Positions 7,825-17,453 of a stretch of 29,943 nt of DNA are shown piece after piece. Each line of letters opens with the position of its first letter. Position 1 is the first letter of the stretch. The DNA comes from Nonlabens sp. (GTDB taxonomy: Bacteria > Bacteroidota > Bacteroidia > Flavobacteriales > Flavobacteriaceae), in the NCBI GenBank assembly GCA_023301395.1, contig JALZUY010000313.1, positions 1-29,943 of the forward strand, given 5' to 3'. Made by a program: the position numbers and the translations under genes. The notes under the pieces were generated by a model. The model had not been told where the DNA came from, searched no databases, and saw nothing but the letters and a program-made list of their open reading frames with translations.

Positions 7825-9058
7825 AACGTAGAGCCTCGATAGGATCAAGCTTAGATGCCTTTATTGCTGGAATAACACCTGAGAATATAGCGATGATAAT
7901 TGAGACTATGGTTGCCCAAATTACAGGTTCCCATGGCATAGTGAACTCTACTTCAAGTAAACCAGATACAACATAACCTACAAGTAAACCTAGTAAAATA
8001 CCTAACATACTTCCATATTGGCTTATAAGAAGCGTTTCAATAAAGAATTGCCAAGATATTGTAGATCGTTTTGCACCCAATGCTTTACGTACACCTATTT
8101 CCCTTGTACGTTCTGTAACAGAAACAAGCATGATATTCATTAAGGCTATAGAGCTACCAAAAATTGTAATACCACTAATTATTACAGCAGCAGCTCTTAA
8201 GGCAAATTTGAGTTCATTTGCTGTTCCTAATAATTGATCACTTTGAATGATTCCAAAATTGTTTTCCTCTACCGGAGCAAGTCCTCTTATGTTACGGAAT
8301 AATAAAATGGCGCTATCTTTTGCTCCAGCCATGATTTGCTCATTCTTAACCTTAACACTTAAGTCATAATTAATATTTGCACTGGTATAAATACTACGAG
8401 CGACATCAATAGGAATCAATACTCTTAAATCAATATTATTACCAAATGTGGAGCCTTTTTCCTCAAGTAAACCAACTACAGTGAATTTATTACCTCTTAT
8501 GCTTAACGCTTGTCCTATAGGGTTTAAGCCTTGGAAAAGTTCATCTTCTAAGTCACTTCCTATCACACAAACACGTGCATTGTTTTTAATATCAAAACCA
8601 GAGAAACCTCTTCCTTCACCTATATTTAATCCAGCATTTTCAATGTAATTTGCATTAACACCAGTGATAATAACTTTTGGCTTTGTTTTACGATCTTCAC
8701 TTTTAATCTCAGCTTGAGAAGTTGCTTGAAAAGAAACACCCACTTGAGAAAGAGGATAATCCCACTGTTCTTCAAACTCTTTTACTTCTCGATAACTTAT
8801 TACAGGATTAATTTTTGTGCGCTCGCCGCCTCCACGTCGTTGCATGGTAAAAGGATAACGTTGCATGCTAAATGTGTTTGCACCTAACCCAGATAACCCA
8901 CCACCTATGGTTCCTTCAAGTGCTTTTACAGAACTAAGTATCCCTACAAGTGCTGTGATACCTATAGCTATGATAATAACTGTGAGAGCTGTTCTTAAAA
9001 GTTGCCCTTTAATGCTCTGCTGCGCGATGTTTATGTTTTGACGTAGTAATCCTGCCAT
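7817..9058 (-). CDS. MacB-type ABC transporter permease
   Basis: This 413-residue protein has one N-terminal membrane helix (about residues 20-42), a large periplasmic MacB-like core domain (about 45-270) and an FtsX-type domain with three helices (about 280-400). The segment SVTERTREIGVRKALGAKRSTI is the signature of the FtsX/MacB coupling region, and SGVIPAIKASKLDPIEALRYE is the typical end. It works as a dimer with a separate ATPase, pulling periplasmic or outer-membrane-linked substrates rather than moving them through the membrane. No ATPase, membrane fusion protein or TolC gene is next to it, so the partners lie elsewhere. It overlaps ogt by eight bases. Confidence 0.9.
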   Translation of the reverse strand: MAGLLRQNINIAQQSIKGQLLRTALTVIIIAIGITALVGILSSVKALEGTIGGGLSGLGANTFSMQRYPFTMQRRGGGERTKINPVISYREVKEFEEQWDYPLSQVGVSFQATSQAEIKSEDRKTKPKVIITGVNANYIENAGLNIGEGRGFSGFDIKNNARVCVIGSDLEDELFQGLNPIGQALSIRGNKFTVVGLLEEKGSTFGNNIDLRVLIPIDVARSIYTSANINYDLSVKVKNEQIMAGAKDSAILLFRNIRGLAPVEENNFGIIQSDQLLGTANELKFALRAAAVIISGITIFGSSIALMNIMLVSVTERTREIGVRKALGAKRSTISWQFFIETLLISQYGSMLGILLGLLVGYVVSGLLEVEFTMPWEPVIWATIVSIIIAIFSGVIPAIKASKLDPIEALRYE

Positions 9059-9158
9059 ATCGTGTTAGACTAACATTCTTTTACAATGTTACAAGTTCTT
9101 CACAGTAATTACCATCACTTTAAAATTTAATTATGAAGTATAGGCTTTATGATGTGTT

Positions 9159-9166
9159 TATATTTG
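9159..9166 (+). promoter_or_regulatory. Probable -7 element of hisS
   Basis: TATATTTG matches TAnnTTTG exactly and stands 17 bases before the hisS ATG at 9184. A clear TTG at -33 is missing. Its position excludes the longer start at 9133. Confidence 0.55.
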
Positions 9167-9183
9167 CATCTTTAATTAAAGTT

Positions 9184-10566
9184 ATGGCACAAAAACCTTC
9201 TATACCTAAAGGAACTAGAGATTTCAGTCCTGTTGTTGTACAGCGACGTCAATATATAATGAATACTATAAAGCATCACTTTGAGCATTATGGATTCATG
9301 CCTATTGAAACTCCTAGTTTTGAAAATAGTGATACTCTATTAGGTAAGTATGGTGAAGAAGGAGATCGATTAATTTTTAAGATATTAAATAATGGTGAAT
9401 ACTTAAAAAAAGTAAATGATCAGGATTTACATAATAAAAATGAATATAAAGTATCTCCTCAAATAAGTAAGCGTGCTTTGCGTTATGATTTAACAGTGCC
9501 GTTTGCTCGTTATGTGGTACAACACCAAAATGATATAACGTTTCCATTTAAAAGATATCAAATTCAACCGGTCTGGAGAGCAGATCGTCCTCAACATGGA
9601 CGTTTTCAAGAATTTTATCAGTGCGATGCAGATGTTGTCGGTAGTGATTCTTTACTTCAAGAAGTAGAACTAGTAAAGTTATACGATACGGTTTTCACAG
9701 ACTTAAAACTTGAAGCTTGTACCATCAAAATCAATAATAGAAAAATCCTTGCTGGTATTGCTCAAATGATAGGTGCACAAGATCAATTGATTGATTTCAC
9801 AGTTGCTCTAGATAAATTAGATAAGATAGGAGCTGATAAGGTAAAGGAAGAGATGATTCAAAAAGGAATCTCTGAAAATGCTATTGAGAAATTAAATCCT
9901 GTTTTCAGCCTTGAAGGAAACTTTGGAGAGAAACTAGAAGTGATGAAATTATTACTAACAGATTCTGAAATAGGACAAAAGGGAATCGAAGAACTTGAAT
10001 TTATAAATAGTCGCATTATTAAGTTAGGTTTAAAATCTGCTGTTCTAGATTTAGATATTACGCTAGCTCGTGGATTGAATTACTATACTGGATGTATTTT
10101 TGAAGTAGGTGCGCCGGCAGGAGTGAAGATGGGAAGCATAGGTGGTGGTGGTCGTTATGATGACTTAACCAGTATGTTTGGGTTAAAGGATGTAAGTGGA
10201 GTAGGAATCAGTTTTGGACTAGATCGTATCTATTTGGTACTTGAAGAATTAGGTTTGTTTCCAGATTCTGTAAGAGCTGGAGTAGATGTGTTGTTTGTTA
10301 ATTTTGGTGAGAAAGAAGCTGAGTACGCTATGGATTTGGTATTTCGCTTTCGCGAAAGCGGAATAAAATCAGAACTCTATCCTGATACTGCCAAAACGCC
10401 GAAGCAAAGACATAAACAAATTAAATATGCAGAGCGAAATGAAATCCCTAATGTTATAATAATAGATGAAGATGAAATGGCTGCTGGAGCATTACTCTTA
10501 AAAAATATGATAACGGGTGAACAGGAACTACTAAAACCTGAAGCTGTTATTTCAAAATTGAAATAA
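9184..10566 (+). CDS. hisS: Histidyl-tRNA synthetase
   Basis: This is a 460-residue class II synthetase that charges tRNA-His. It starts MAQKPSIPKGTRDFSP with the family's PKGTRD motif. Motif 2 is seen in FPFKRYQIQPVWRADRPQHGRFQEFYQCD. The histidine signature LARGLNYYTGCIFEV and motif 3 GGRYDDL...GVGISFGLDRI follow. The C-terminal anticodon-binding domain runs from about 365. The frame is open from 9133, but the -7 element lies inside that extension and the family starts at MAQKP, so I place the start at 9184. Residues 388-392 (RFRES) are encoded by a perfect 16-base copy of the palindrome, at a place where most HisRS have a 'LR..GI' helix end, so it is not an insertion. Confidence 0.96.
   Translation: MAQKPSIPKGTRDFSPVVVQRRQYIMNTIKHHFEHYGFMPIETPSFENSDTLLGKYGEEGDRLIFKILNNGEYLKKVNDQDLHNKNEYKVSPQISKRALRYDLTVPFARYVVQHQNDITFPFKRYQIQPVWRADRPQHGRFQEFYQCDADVVGSDSLLQEVELVKLYDTVFTDLKLEACTIKINNRKILAGIAQMIGAQDQLIDFTVALDKLDKIGADKVKEEMIQKGISENAIEKLNPVFSLEGNFGEKLEVMKLLLTDSEIGQKGIEELEFINSRIIKLGLKSAVLDLDITLARGLNYYTGCIFEVGAPAGVKMGSIGGGGRYDDLTSMFGLKDVSGVGISFGLDRIYLVLEELGLFPDSVRAGVDVLFVNFGEKEAEYAMDLVFRFRESGIKSELYPDTAKTPKQRHKQIKYAERNEIPNVIIIDEDEMAAGALLLKNMITGEQELLKPEAVISKLK
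10345..10360. repeat. Palindrome family copy 3, perfect, inside hisS
   Basis: CGCTTTCGCGAAAGCG is a perfect 16-base palindrome, read as Arg-Phe-Arg-Glu-Ser in HisRS. Confidence 0.9.
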
Positions 10567-10567
10567 A

Positions 10568-10605
10568 AAAAATGCCCTAACTTCATAATAGTTAGGGCAT
10601 TTTTA
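10568..10605. terminator. Bidirectional terminator between hisS and the T9SS surface protein
   Basis: AAATGCCCTAAC (10570-10581) and GTTAGGGCATTT pair around a nine-base loop, with A's on the left and T's on the right. It serves both convergent genes. Confidence 0.92.
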
Positions 10606-10623
10606 ATTAAATGAATGTTGTAT

Positions 10624-13600
10624 TTATTCTATTATTATTTTTCTAGTTTGTACACCATAATTAGTATCCATGGTTACGATATAATTACCGCTTGCAATTT
10701 GATCAATAGGTACAGTAATGATTCCGTTTTGTTCTGATACATCCCAAGTTTTAACTTCTTGTCCTAGCATATTTATTAAACTTACTTTCTCAAGATCTAG
10801 TTCAATACCTTTCTTAATATTTAAAGTTTCCATCCCTTGAGGAGTGTAAACAATTAAATCGCTTGTTGAAAGAGTAGTATCATTATTGCTTAATGTTGTT
10901 GGGTTGTCAAAAACAATAAAGAAACGATCGGGATAAGTACCTGCCCATAGTTGTGCACTTATATAATCTCCATTTCTTAAATCATAATAAGTGTTAGTTT
11001 GTGCATCCTTAAGATATATACCTTGTGTAGGATCTACATTTTCTAATTCATCAATCTTAATAGTAATCGTTCCTGTCATACCAATCTTAACATTCAATGG
11101 TAAGATTGTAGTCTGATCGATTTGATTGATTCCTTGTATGTTCAAATCAGAGCTACCCATCTTAAAGGACATGTCGTCTTCTTGAGTGTCATATTGATAT
11201 CCATCAAACGCTCTATCAAATCCCGCACTTGCGTTAGGGTCTATAGTCAATAGTAATTGTCTGTGAATTACATTAGGAGAATCAAATCCAAAACGGAATT
11301 TAGGGCGTGTATCACCTTGAGCATTATATCCTGAGAAAGGATTGTTATTTGCATCACTTCCTGGTGCAGCAACAAAAATACTATTACCTGATGACTCTTT
11401 CACGAATTGTCTTTGATCGTTTCTAAATTTAATTGTTCCATTTGAGATGCCAGATACAAAGAAACCTTGTGCCACTGGAATAAAGCGACCTGGCTCTTTA
11501 GTAGCTATTCCTCCTTGATTAATAGATGGGTGAGAGGTGCCATAAGTAGCATTACCTAATCCACCAGATAGATTGTACATAGCGTATCCACCTTGATACA
11601 ACTGTAATTGGTGAGAATTCCCACCCCAATGTTCCCAGAAGTAAATTGTTCCATCAATGTTAGGGTTATCATTAATAAACTCATGCGCATCTAGTGCACT
11701 AGGATATGGATTACCTACTAGGTAATCGTTACCGTCATTGATGGTTAGGTCTATATCACCGTTATTAGGCTTTCCAACAAATACATAGTTTTGCTCGCCA
11801 CCAGTTACTCCAGCACCAGTACCTTTCATAGTCCAACCTTCTCCTGGATTAAGGCTACTATTCTGGTTAATAAATTGCCAATTTGAATATAGACCACCAG
11901 TTTGATTACCATATTTATATAACCATCTTCCAGAAATTGTAGCTGCTGTGCTAGCACTTCCCGGAGCACCATCACCAACATTATATCCAGTCCAGTTTAA
12001 ATCACGTGGAGAATCTGTAAATGTTCCATCTTTAAGTACTGAGTTAATGCTGAATCCATCATTTATAGTAGTATTATTAATTCTACTCACTGGAGATGAC
12101 CAGTAGTTGTAGTTATACTTGTCAGCAGTTCCTTGTTGATCTCTTTCAATATGACCAGCGCTAGATGCTACTAAATCACTGTTAGTAGTTTGTATTAACT
12201 GTGATTCACCTTTTAAATCTATGATACCGTCTAATTGTAAGTAATGGGTTATCGCAAGTCCGTGATCGTTTTCAACATTGATTTGATCAGATTCAGATAA
12301 TAAACCGAGTAGAGCAACATCAGTATTTACTATATCTAATTGATGATTACTTCTTACTATGTTCCAGTTGATCTTTACTGTATTACCGTTAATGTTTCTA
12401 AAACTACCTGGAGTGTATAGCATTGAGCCATTTTCCCATGAGCTTTGATCTTCCCAGTCACCGTTTGTAGTTGATTCATATGGAAGTGGCGCTGTTTGAT
12501 TCTTTAATTCAAAGTAGTTCTCATTTGACATGCGACCATATCCCTTATTTACAGATTCATCATTTAAAGAAGTACCTATAAAACTATTCATGCTGTAGTA
12601 TGCATTAAGATCATCCCAGTTGATTGCTGCAACTTCATTTTTTGTTACTGTAGAAGGAATAATTGTCCCATTTACAAAATCAGAATTGTTTTCTAACTCC
12701 TGATTCATGATGAATCTTATTTGATTCATTGTAAGTGCAACATCCCACATTCTAATTTCATCAAGTTCACCTTTCCAGTGCTCGATGATATTATCTTTAT
12801 CTTCATAACGAGCTCCGATAGTTAAGGTATTTGAGTCTGCAATAGGAGCAGAGACATTTGCATGGTTATCTTCTACACCATCTATAAATATATGTGCATC
12901 TGTACCATCATAAGTGACAGCTATATGTCTCCATGAGTTATCATTAAGTGTAGTGTTTGAAATTATTTCTTGATCAGTTCCATTATTCCACCATACAGCA
13001 ACTTTGTTATCTGATCTCAAGTACATTTGGAATCCTGTATTACCGGATCTTTTTGCAACTATGGTTTTGTTACCACCTGTATTGTTTGCACCATCACTAT
13101 ACATCCATACAGAACAAGTGAAGTTAGAACCAAATCCATCTGATTCAGGAATTTCTATGTGATCATCTACACCGTCAAATACTACGCTACGGTCTTCTTT
13201 TTTTACATAAGTGATTCCTATTGTAAAGTACTTAGTACCATCAAAATCGTAATATGCTCTTTGGAAAGTTCCGTCTTCTGAGAAAAATGCAGTTTCAAGA
13301 TTATTGTTGAAGTTCTCGTCATCTGCAATTATTAAAACATATTCACTATCGGGAGTTAAAGCTGGTAATCCTGCAAAAGTAGTTGTTGCAATTCTCAATT
13401 GAGTTTTTGCAATGTCAGTTGAGGTTACTTCATTTATTTTCCAAACTCTATTTACACGAGTAAGATTAATAATTACAGCATTTGCAATACCTAAATTATG
13501 ATTAATAGTACTAGGATATGCATTTAGATCTTGGCCATTGTGTCCCCATACAAGAAAGTCTTTATCATTATCAAACGCATTACCGTTATCAGTTCCTAAA

Positions 13601-15972
13601 TCTTCAACACTATCTAAACCTATTGCTACAACTGATGTTGAGTTTTCACTTTTAGATTGTTTTTGATTTAATTCAGATTCATCATCTCTTCCTAATGCAG
13701 CAACATCGTAATTGAAATTTGTATTTAAACTGTAATCCCAAATAATACTATCATCACTAGCTAAATAATTCCAGTCTGCTCTGTGATCATCAATAGTACT
13801 AGTAGGACTATGAAGAGAGACTCCATTTTTAATAGCTAGATAAGAATAGATACGTTGTTGAACTAAGCTTGACTGTCTATCTCTGTAACTGAAAACCTCA
13901 GTTATTTGACCATTTAAATGAGTTTCAAACGGTAAACCGTTTAATTGGTATCTACCAGCACCTAAGTAATATGGTTTATTTGTAAAGCCTTCAAAGTTTA
14001 AAGTCTCATTGCTTATAGTCGTTTTACCAGTTGAATTGTCTATTTTACGACCATTCAAGTACATTTCAGTTTCGTTATTTGCTGGATTATTTTTTACATT
14101 AATGATATGAACATCATCAAAAGTTCTAGATACGTCTGAAAATGAACGTCCATAACCACTGTTGGCATCATTTTCAGAAACTGTTCCAACACTGTGTGCT
14201 AAAACTTCGTTTGTATATCTAGCAGAAACTGGTCCCCATCCTAATCCGGAAGGATCTTTTGCAGGATTAATTGGTGCACATTTTGCTCCTATCAGCATCG
14301 TTTCTCCAACTAAAGAATTAGTCATGTCAATTGAACTTCTTACAACTACCCAGTAATCATTTGAATTATATCCACCTTTACCTCTCAAATGTTGTTGCTG
14401 TGAACGGTCAAAGTTAACAGTAGGGTTGAAGTTAATGTTTTGAGCAACATTGTTTGCAAATGTAGGAGCGCTAGCCGCTACCTCATTTGCATCATTGCCT
14501 ATTGCCATATCACTCCAATTAGTTAACAAACTACCATCTGTCTGTGGAATGTCTTGTGAACGTAGCCATAATGTAAGTTGGTCTTTAACGTTTGCAGGTC
14601 CATCAGTTGCAGGAATAGCAACCATAGGAGTACCAGTAATAATTATATTATCTATTAATACACCATCATCAACGTTATTATCATTATCAGATTCAAAACG
14701 GATTCTAAATTTTACTAGAGGATTGTTTTGTAATAAGGCAGGTAAATCATGAGAAGCTTCTTCAAAACGACTTAATGCTACACCAAGATTTGAATTATCT
14801 CCAGCCCATCCATGTTCATTTACACCTATTCCGTCTACACTATCTGTATTGTACCAGTTATCGCCTGATCCTAAAGCACCTAATACACTCCATGAAGTAC
14901 CATTATTTGCACTGTACTCAATCTGCATTCCGTCATCTTCATCATAAGTATTTGTTCTGAAATCTATGTAAAATTTTAGATCAGTATATCCTAAAGTTGA
15001 AATTGTAGGACTTGTTAATACTGCTTGTTTGCTTTTTGCATAATTATCAAATCCATCAGTAAACCAGTAATTACCTTCACCTTTTTCAAATGTTGTTCCT
15101 AGGGTCCAATTAAATCCACCTGTAGTTGATGAGTTCCATCCTGCAGGACCGTTATCAAAGTTTTCATAATACATTGTGTATTTAGAAGCAACTGATTGAG
15201 CTCTTATATTAAAATTGTAATTACTTTCATTACTGTCATCATTCAAAACGGTAATAGTAGCGTTGCTTGTTCCTAAGGTAGCTCTAGTAAAAGAAACTGT
15301 AAAACCTTGACTACTTCCTCCAGCTAGTGTTGTAGTAGGTTGTGCAAGAACTGTAAAGTCCGCAGCATCTGCACCTGTGATATTCACTCTAGGTGAGCCT
15401 GTCAGATTCAATGTTGAACTTCCTGAGTTTGTTATAGTAAATGTAGAAGAGATTGTTCCTGTACCTTCAATATTTCCAAGGTCGATACTATCACTAACGT
15501 TTATTGCAATACCGTTCCCAAAAATGTCAATTTCTTGAGGACCAACTACACAAGCTCCACCACCACCGAAAACGTTAAAATTTGCTGTACTGCTGTTTCC
15601 ACCACCATGATTTGTGTTTAAAACTACATTGCCTGCAGATGTAATAGTAAGATTTGCACCTGCACCGTTCCATAGATCACCGTATCTATCATACATTCTC
15701 ACTCTATAGTTATTCCCGTCTACTAAACATCCCATATCCACTGTAGTGTTGTAACTAGTATTTGCACCAGTATAACAACTTGTAGGATTACATAAATTCA
15801 ATATAGTAGCACCACTTGGATCGTAAACCCTAAGATAATTTTCACCAGACCATGATGGCCAATTTACAGTTACACTTACTTGGCTAGTTTGAGCGACAAC
15901 CATAAAAGCAAACATGATAAACATGAAAGAAATAAAAGAGGTTTTGTAAATTGAACGAGTAAAATTTTTCAT
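10624..15972 (-). CDS. T9SS-secreted multidomain surface protein with LamG-like domains
   Basis: This 1782-residue protein has a signal peptide (residues 1-27, cut near VVA-Q). A beta domain follows at about 30-135. A choice-of-anchor-D type domain lies at about 148-260 (FTITNSGSSTLNLTGSP, GADAADFTV). A MAM/jelly-roll-like segment lies at about 265-450 (YYENFDNGPAGWN), then a concanavalin-like domain at about 455-730. A classic LamG domain occupies about 925-1080 (VVFDGVDDHIEIP, SWRHIAVTYDGTDAHIFIDG, KGELDEIRMWDVAL). A long beta-rich region of flavobacterial type precedes a type A T9SS sorting domain at about 1700-1782 (INMLGQEVKTWDV, ending TRKIIIE). The sorting domain directs export through the outer membrane and usually attachment to surface lipopolysaccharide. 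The modules suggest binding to glycans or other surfaces; no catalytic motif is visible. It is a single gene ending at the shared terminator. Confidence 0.9.
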   Translation of the reverse strand: MKNFTRSIYKTSFISFMFIMFAFMVVAQTSQVSVTVNWPSWSGENYLRVYDPSGATILNLCNPTSCYTGANTSYNTTVDMGCLVDGNNYRVRMYDRYGDLWNGAGANLTITSAGNVVLNTNHGGGNSSTANFNVFGGGGACVVGPQEIDIFGNGIAINVSDSIDLGNIEGTGTISSTFTITNSGSSTLNLTGSPRVNITGADAADFTVLAQPTTTLAGGSSQGFTVSFTRATLGTSNATITVLNDDSNESNYNFNIRAQSVASKYTMYYENFDNGPAGWNSSTTGGFNWTLGTTFEKGEGNYWFTDGFDNYAKSKQAVLTSPTISTLGYTDLKFYIDFRTNTYDEDDGMQIEYSANNGTSWSVLGALGSGDNWYNTDSVDGIGVNEHGWAGDNSNLGVALSRFEEASHDLPALLQNNPLVKFRIRFESDNDNNVDDGVLIDNIIITGTPMVAIPATDGPANVKDQLTLWLRSQDIPQTDGSLLTNWSDMAIGNDANEVAASAPTFANNVAQNINFNPTVNFDRSQQQHLRGKGGYNSNDYWVVVRSSIDMTNSLVGETMLIGAKCAPINPAKDPSGLGWGPVSARYTNEVLAHSVGTVSENDANSGYGRSFSDVSRTFDDVHIINVKNNPANNETEMYLNGRKIDNSTGKTTISNETLNFEGFTNKPYYLGAGRYQLNGLPFETHLNGQITEVFSYRDRQSSLVQQRIYSYLAIKNGVSLHSPTSTIDDHRADWNYLASDDSIIWDYSLNTNFNYDVAALGRDDESELNQKQSKSENSTSVVAIGLDSVEDLGTDNGNAFDNDKDFLVWGHNGQDLNAYPSTINHNLGIANAVIINLTRVNRVWKINEVTSTDIAKTQLRIATTTFAGLPALTPDSEYVLIIADDENFNNNLETAFFSEDGTFQRAYYDFDGTKYFTIGITYVKKEDRSVVFDGVDDHIEIPESDGFGSNFTCSVWMYSDGANNTGGNKTIVAKRSGNTGFQMYLRSDNKVAVWWNNGTDQEIISNTTLNDNSWRHIAVTYDGTDAHIFIDGVEDNHANVSAPIADSNTLTIGARYEDKDNIIEHWKGELDEIRMWDVALTMNQIRFIMNQELENNSDFVNGTIIPSTVTKNEVAAINWDDLNAYYSMNSFIGTSLNDESVNKGYGRMSNENYFELKNQTAPLPYESTTNGDWEDQSSWENGSMLYTPGSFRNINGNTVKINWNIVRSNHQLDIVNTDVALLGLLSESDQINVENDHGLAITHYLQLDGIIDLKGESQLIQTTNSDLVASSAGHIERDQQGTADKYNYNYWSSPVSRINNTTINDGFSINSVLKDGTFTDSPRDLNWTGYNVGDGAPGSASTAATISGRWLYKYGNQTGGLYSNWQFINQNSSLNPGEGWTMKGTGAGVTGGEQNYVFVGKPNNGDIDLTINDGNDYLVGNPYPSALDAHEFINDNPNIDGTIYFWEHWGGNSHQLQLYQGGYAMYNLSGGLGNATYGTSHPSINQGGIATKEPGRFIPVAQGFFVSGISNGTIKFRNDQRQFVKESSGNSIFVAAPGSDANNNPFSGYNAQGDTRPKFRFGFDSPNVIHRQLLLTIDPNASAGFDRAFDGYQYDTQEDDMSFKMGSSDLNIQGINQIDQTTILPLNVKIGMTGTITIKIDELENVDPTQGIYLKDAQTNTYYDLRNGDYISAQLWAGTYPDRFFIVFDNPTTLSNNDTTLSTSDLIVYTPQGMETLNIKKGIELDLEKVSLINMLGQEVKTWDVSEQNGIITVPIDQIASGNYIVTMDTNYGVQTRKIIIE

Positions 15973-16114
15973 AATCGTCTACATTTTTTTAGGGAGACAT
16001 AAAACTAATGTAGAACATCGTTTTAATCATACACTTTAGCTGTAAAATCGTTTAACAACAGTTTTTTATTGCATTTAATCGATTTAATTCACAATTGTGA
16101 AGCTTAGAGTTGAT

Positions 16115-16137
16115 TTGAAAACGCTTTCGTGAAAGCA
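16115..16137. promoter_or_regulatory. LacI-type operator candidate overlapping a palindrome copy
   Basis: TTGAAAACGCTTTCG (16115-16129) fits the catabolite-responsive/LacI-GalR operator pattern WTGNAANCGNWNNCW except at its last base. It stands 63 bases before the ATG of a LacI-family gene, a usual place for autoregulation. It overlaps CGCTTTCGTGAAAGCA (16122-16137), a diverged copy of the window-wide palindrome, so the resemblance may come from that repeat instead. A second perfect 12-base palindrome, TCACAATTGTGA (16089-16100), lies just upstream. Confidence 0.45.
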
Positions 16138-16191
16138 AAATGGGCAATAATAGAATCTTTAAAAGTATCTTTACTATTCAAAATATCTATT

Positions 16192-17205
16192 ATGTACCAG
16201 AAGCCTACGTTAAAATTACTCGCAGAAAAACTTCAATTATCTACTTCTACAGTTTCAAAAGCTTTAAAGGATAGTGCTGAGATTAGTGTGGATACTAAAA
16301 AAAGAGTAGCTGAGCTTGCTAAGTTAATGGGGTATAGGCCTAATACAGCAGCTGCTTCTTTAAGGAATAGAGAAACAAGAACAATTGCAGTAATTCTTCC
16401 TGAGATAGTAAATGATTTTTTTGGTCAGGTTTTAATGGGTATTGAAGAAGAGGCCTCACAACATAATTATAAGATTGTAATTTGTATTTCAAATGAATCC
16501 TATGAAAAGGAAATGGATTACATGGAAATGTTTTCAAATGGGGCAGTAGATGGATTTATTATGGCAGCAGCGATGGGAACACAAGAGTTAGGCAAATTTG
16601 AACATTATCATAATATACTTAATTCAGGATTAAAACTGGTTATGTTTGATCGTGTTATAGATAGCCTTGATTGTGATAAAATCATTGTAGATGATGCTGC
16701 ATCTGGATCAAGACTTGTTGATTTTTTGAAATCAAAAGGAGATAGAAATATTTGTATTGCATCTACGATTAGTAAAGTTAGTGTAGGACAATTGAGAGAA
16801 CAAGGAATAAGAAATCGAGTGGAGGAACTAGATGGGTTACAGCTTAATGTAGTTGCTCATGAAGAAGATAGTTCATTTTTAACTCAAATGGAAGGTTCTT
16901 TTAAAAAGGATAATATACATTCTATTATTGCACTAGATCAAAGGGCAGGAATTATGGCTCTTAATAAAGCACACGAATTGGGAATTAAAGTTCCACAAGA
17001 ATTACAAATTATATGCTATTCAAATAGTAATATGGCAAAATATTCTTATCCACAATTAACAGTTGTAGATCAACACTCTAGGGAATTAGGAAAAAAGACT
17101 TTTATAAGAATTTTAAACCTTCTCAAGAATAAGGATGAAGTACAAGTAACTAAAGTTCATACTTTAAAAACTTCATTGATAGAAAGGGGAACTACTAGAA
17201 AATAG
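16192..17205 (+). CDS. LacI/GalR-family transcriptional regulator
   Basis: This 337-residue protein has a LacI helix-turn-helix at residues 6-26 (LKLLAEKLQLSTSTVSKAL) and the hinge helix region with GYRPNTAAASLRNRETRTIAV. A periplasmic-binding-protein-like sensor domain fills the rest (VILPEIVNDFFGQVLMGIEEEA, DGFIMA, GLKLVMFDRV). It should bind an operator as a dimer and release it, or bind it, upon sensing a sugar or related ligand. The start at the ATG 16192 places the HTH at the N-terminus as in the family; a GTG at 16129 is in frame but lies in the operator-like repeat. No sugar-use genes are adjacent, so targets are unknown; the divergent T9SS protein gene is a possible one, by position only. 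Confidence 0.92.
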   Translation: MYQKPTLKLLAEKLQLSTSTVSKALKDSAEISVDTKKRVAELAKLMGYRPNTAAASLRNRETRTIAVILPEIVNDFFGQVLMGIEEEASQHNYKIVICISNESYEKEMDYMEMFSNGAVDGFIMAAAMGTQELGKFEHYHNILNSGLKLVMFDRVIDSLDCDKIIVDDAASGSRLVDFLKSKGDRNICIASTISKVSVGQLREQGIRNRVEELDGLQLNVVAHEEDSSFLTQMEGSFKKDNIHSIIALDQRAGIMALNKAHELGIKVPQELQIICYSNSNMAKYSYPQLTVVDQHSRELGKKTFIRILNLLKNKDEVQVTKVHTLKTSLIERGTTRK

Positions 17206-17206
17206 A

Positions 17207-17234
17207 AAAGTCTCTTAGATAACTAAGAGACTTT
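17207..17234. terminator. Terminator between LacI-type gene and tRNA-Met
   Basis: AAAGTCTCTTAG (17207-17218) and CTAAGAGACTTT (17223-17234) form a perfect 12-base-pair stem with a four-base loop. The T-rich stretch follows it on the - strand, so it mainly ends the tRNA transcript, though it also lies two bases after the regulator's stop codon. Confidence 0.88.
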
Positions 17235-17237
17235 AAG

Positions 17238-17311
<74 letters not shown>

Positions 17312-17338
17312 ATCAAAAGCAAATTGCTTAAGCGGCTG

Positions 17339-17370
17339 CAAATATATACTTATTTGTGGTTTTAATCCAA
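17339..17370 (-). promoter_or_regulatory. Promoter of tRNA-Met
   Basis: On the - strand TTG (17370-17368), a 21-base spacer and TATATTTG (17346-17339) match the Bacteroidota consensus exactly. Transcription would start near 17333, about 20 bases before the tRNA 5' end at 17311. Confidence 0.75.
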
Positions 17371-17453
17371 ATGTATTTCTCTTAAATATTTTCTGATTTT
17401 GATATTTTCTTTTAGCATTAATTCTCCTATATTGCCATCAAAGTTATTTTTCC

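Noticed and set aside
9063..9075. TGTTAGACTAACA, a small palindrome just before the permease gene
   Set aside because: It is only six bases per arm in an AT-rich gap, with no matching regulator or second copy seen, so it may be chance.
9133..9183. Longer N-terminus of HisRS from an ATG at 9133
   Set aside because: The -7 element TATATTTG lies inside it and the family starts at MAQKPSIPKGTRD.
14162..14960. Open frames on the + strand opposite the T9SS protein gene
   Set aside because: They are antisense shadows with unlikely composition and lie within a continuous, well-recognised domain structure on the other strand.
16129..16191. GTG start 63 bases upstream in the LacI-type gene
   Set aside because: It would put 21 residues before the DNA-binding domain, and it lies within the operator-like palindrome copy.
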